This document shows positions 5,350-6,544 of a stretch of DNA of 6,544 nt, piece by piece. The DNA comes from Pseudomonadota bacterium (GTDB taxonomy: Bacteria > Pseudomonadota > Alphaproteobacteria > Rhizobiales > Xanthobacteraceae). The stretch spans positions 1-6,544 of the forward strand of contig JAEZEU010000317.1 of assembly GCA_023432885.1 (NCBI GenBank), in the 5' to 3' direction. The translations under genes and the position numbers were made by a program. Below the pieces are notes generated by a model, which saw only the letters and a program-made list of their open reading frames with translations, did not search any database and was not told the origin of the DNA. Numbering within the stretch: the first letter of the stretch is position 1; each line of letters opens with the position of its first letter.

Positions 5350-6084
5350 ATGCAGCCGACCCCCGATTTTAATCCTTCTGGATCAGCGAAATCCCTCCTT
5401 CGGAGAAGCCGGCAGGGAGCCCTCGCGACCCTGATGGTTAACAATGGCGACCCCTATTGCTCCCTGGTCAACGTCGCCACGAACCCCGATGGAGCGCCAT
5501 TGCTGTTGATCTCGGGGCTTGCCGTGCACACCAGAAACATCCATGCCGACGCGCGCGTCTCGCTGATGCTCGATGAGCGCGTCGCAGGCGATCCGCTCGA
5601 GGGCGCGCGCATCATGCTGGCGGGACGCGCCGAGGAGCTTTCGGGCGACGACGTCGCGCTCGCGCGCCGCCGCTATCTTGCTGCCCATCCATCTGCGGAG
5701 GCGTTCGTCGATTTCGAGGACTTTTCCTTCTTCCGGATCGCGGCGTCCGGCCTGCATCTGGTCGCCGGTTTCGGCCGCATCATCGATCTGAAGCCGGCGC
5801 AATTCCTGACCGACATTTCCGATGCCGCCGACCTGCTCGAAGCCGAGGCAAGCGCGGTCGAGCACATGAATGAAGATCATCGCGAGGCGATGAATCTGTA
5901 TGCAACGAAGCTGCTGGGCTCTGAGTCCGCCGAATGGCGCTGCACCGGCTGCGATCCCGAAGGCATGGACATGCAGGCGGATGGGCGAACACTGCGGCTG
6001 GAATTCCCGGAACGAGTCAGGACGGGCGCGGAATTGCGCAAGGTTCTGGTGCGGCTGGCAGCTGAAGCCCGGGCCATGCAATAA
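5350..6084 (+). CDS. HugZ-family FMN split-barrel protein with C-terminal DUF2470 domain
   Basis: This 244-residue protein has the two-part layout of the HugZ/HutZ-like group: a pyridoxamine-phosphate-oxidase-type split barrel (about residues 12-150) and a DUF2470 domain (about 165-242). The barrel start is typical: SAKSLLRRSRQGALATL, then PYCSLVNVATNPDGAPLLLISGLAVHTRNI, with ARVSLML following, and FFRIAASGLHLVAGFGRI later. The second domain carries EHMNEDHREAMNLY at about 171-184, with His172 and His177 in the region where heme-contacting histidines occur in characterised relatives. Such proteins bind heme and some break it down; others in the broad family bind flavin or have unknown roles, so heme use is inferred rather than shown. 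No signal peptide is present; it should be cytoplasmic. It diverges from chvI across 219 bases. No heme-uptake genes lie within the window. Confidence 0.88.
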   Translation: MQPTPDFNPSGSAKSLLRRSRQGALATLMVNNGDPYCSLVNVATNPDGAPLLLISGLAVHTRNIHADARVSLMLDERVAGDPLEGARIMLAGRAEELSGDDVALARRRYLAAHPSAEAFVDFEDFSFFRIAASGLHLVAGFGRIIDLKPAQFLTDISDAADLLEAEASAVEHMNEDHREAMNLYATKLLGSESAEWRCTGCDPEGMDMQADGRTLRLEFPERVRTGAELRKVLVRLAAEARAMQ

Positions 6085-6544
6085 GCTTGCAACTTCCTTG
6101 AACACGCGACCGGTCTGGCGCGCTCCATGGCATGACATCGGGCAAACACCTGCCCGTTCGCCGCGATCACCTGCATCATGACGCCTGCGAGGCGGAATGT
6201 CAGCGCGGAGAGCAGCAAGGTTATGAGTTCGATCGCGCCTGGAAAAAATGCGGACAAGGCGCGCGTGGCACTGTCGACCGAGAGGTTGCGGCGGCGCTGG
6301 ACAATCTCGGGCAAGTCTACGCCAGCCTCGGGAAAGGAATCCGAGGGACGCCGCCGGTGACGTGGGCGGTTCATCCGGCTGCGACCAGGCGCCTCACCAC
6401 TTCCGCCGCCTATGATCGCCTTGAGGCCGGTCCCGACATCGGCCGCGGCAAGGCATGTTGCCAGTCGATGCGGGCCCACCACTCCGTCCTTGATGGGACC
6501 CTTCGCCTTGATCGGCGCGCGCCCGCCGTTCGATCGGTATTTAT
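6085..6544. other. Right-end region without a convincing gene
   Basis: The 460 bases after the HugZ-like stop hold several open frames, none recognisable. On the minus strand one frame runs in from the right edge for over 150 codons and continues antisense through the end of the HugZ-like gene (stop at 5877). It contains a hydrophobic run (FFPGAIELITLLLSALTF) and, near the edge, LATCLAAADVGTGLKAIIG with high third-position GC. On the plus strand a frame covering about 6160 to the edge has no stop and includes VDREVAAALDNLGQVYASLG. Two opposed long frames in GC-rich DNA usually mean neither is real. A decayed gene or the 3' part of one from beyond the edge is possible. No RNA gene or mobile element was recognised. 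Confidence 0.4.
6139..6156 (+). terminator. Weak hairpin downstream of the HugZ-like gene
   Basis: CGGGCA and TGCCCG form a perfect 6-base stem with a 6-base loop, 55 bases after the stop codon. No T-run follows (the next bases are TTCG), so it is at best a weak or Rho-assisted terminator. It is the only inverted repeat noticed near the gene end. Confidence 0.25.

Noticed and set aside
6178..6360. 60-codon plus-strand ORF after the HugZ-like gene
   Set aside because: Its composition (Arg/Ser/Lys-rich, no motif), the lack of a clear ribosome site and competing frames on both strands make it unlikely to be a gene.

Overview
The window looks like chromosomal DNA of a GC-rich alphaproteobacterium, most likely Bradyrhizobium or a close relative in the Nitrobacteraceae. 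The reasons are the chvI-chvG-hprK-EIIA-HPr gene order, the short HprK that consists only of the kinase domain, the high GC at third codon positions, and the style of the proteins. It reads as conserved core genome. I saw no insertion sequence, phage, CRISPR array, tRNA or rRNA.

Layout, left to right. (1) Bases 3-233, plus strand: the C-terminal end of an unidentified protein. It is followed 21-24 bases later by a classical short-chain dehydrogenase/reductase (255-1052). The two are probably co-transcribed. (2) A short convergent gap (1053-1138). (3) A long minus-strand block, transcribed right to left: chvI (5130-4429), chvG (4321-2516), hprK (2519-1998), an EIIA-Man type PTS protein (1863-1462) and an HPr-like protein (1465-1139). 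chvG/hprK and EIIA/HPr each overlap by an ATGA, which points to translational coupling. (4) A 219-base divergent intergenic region (5131-5349) with several short inverted repeats and a candidate extracytoplasmic-function (EcfG-type) promoter facing chvI. (5) A plus-strand HugZ-like FMN-barrel/DUF2470 protein (5350-6084). (6) 460 bases at the right end with no convincing gene.

How the genes work together. ChvG/ChvI is the envelope/acid-responsive two-component system of rhizobia and Agrobacterium (BvrS/BvrR in Brucella). HprK, EIIA and HPr form the core of an alphaproteobacterial regulatory PTS without sugar permeases. EI would phosphorylate HPr at His, HPr would pass the phosphate to EIIA, and HprK would phosphorylate HPr at Ser. 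The single-direction, overlapping arrangement suggests that envelope/acid sensing and carbon/nitrogen phosphotransfer signalling are co-expressed. The residues needed for each step are intact. The HugZ-like protein points outward, towards heme or flavin-related redox chemistry.

Nothing here is a clear undescribed system. The points most worth checking are the EcfG-type promoter candidate and its alternating 5-mer array upstream of chvI, the lack of rapZ between hprK and the EIIA gene, the non-ATG start of chvG with a mini-ORF across it, and the unexplained right-hand 460 bases.
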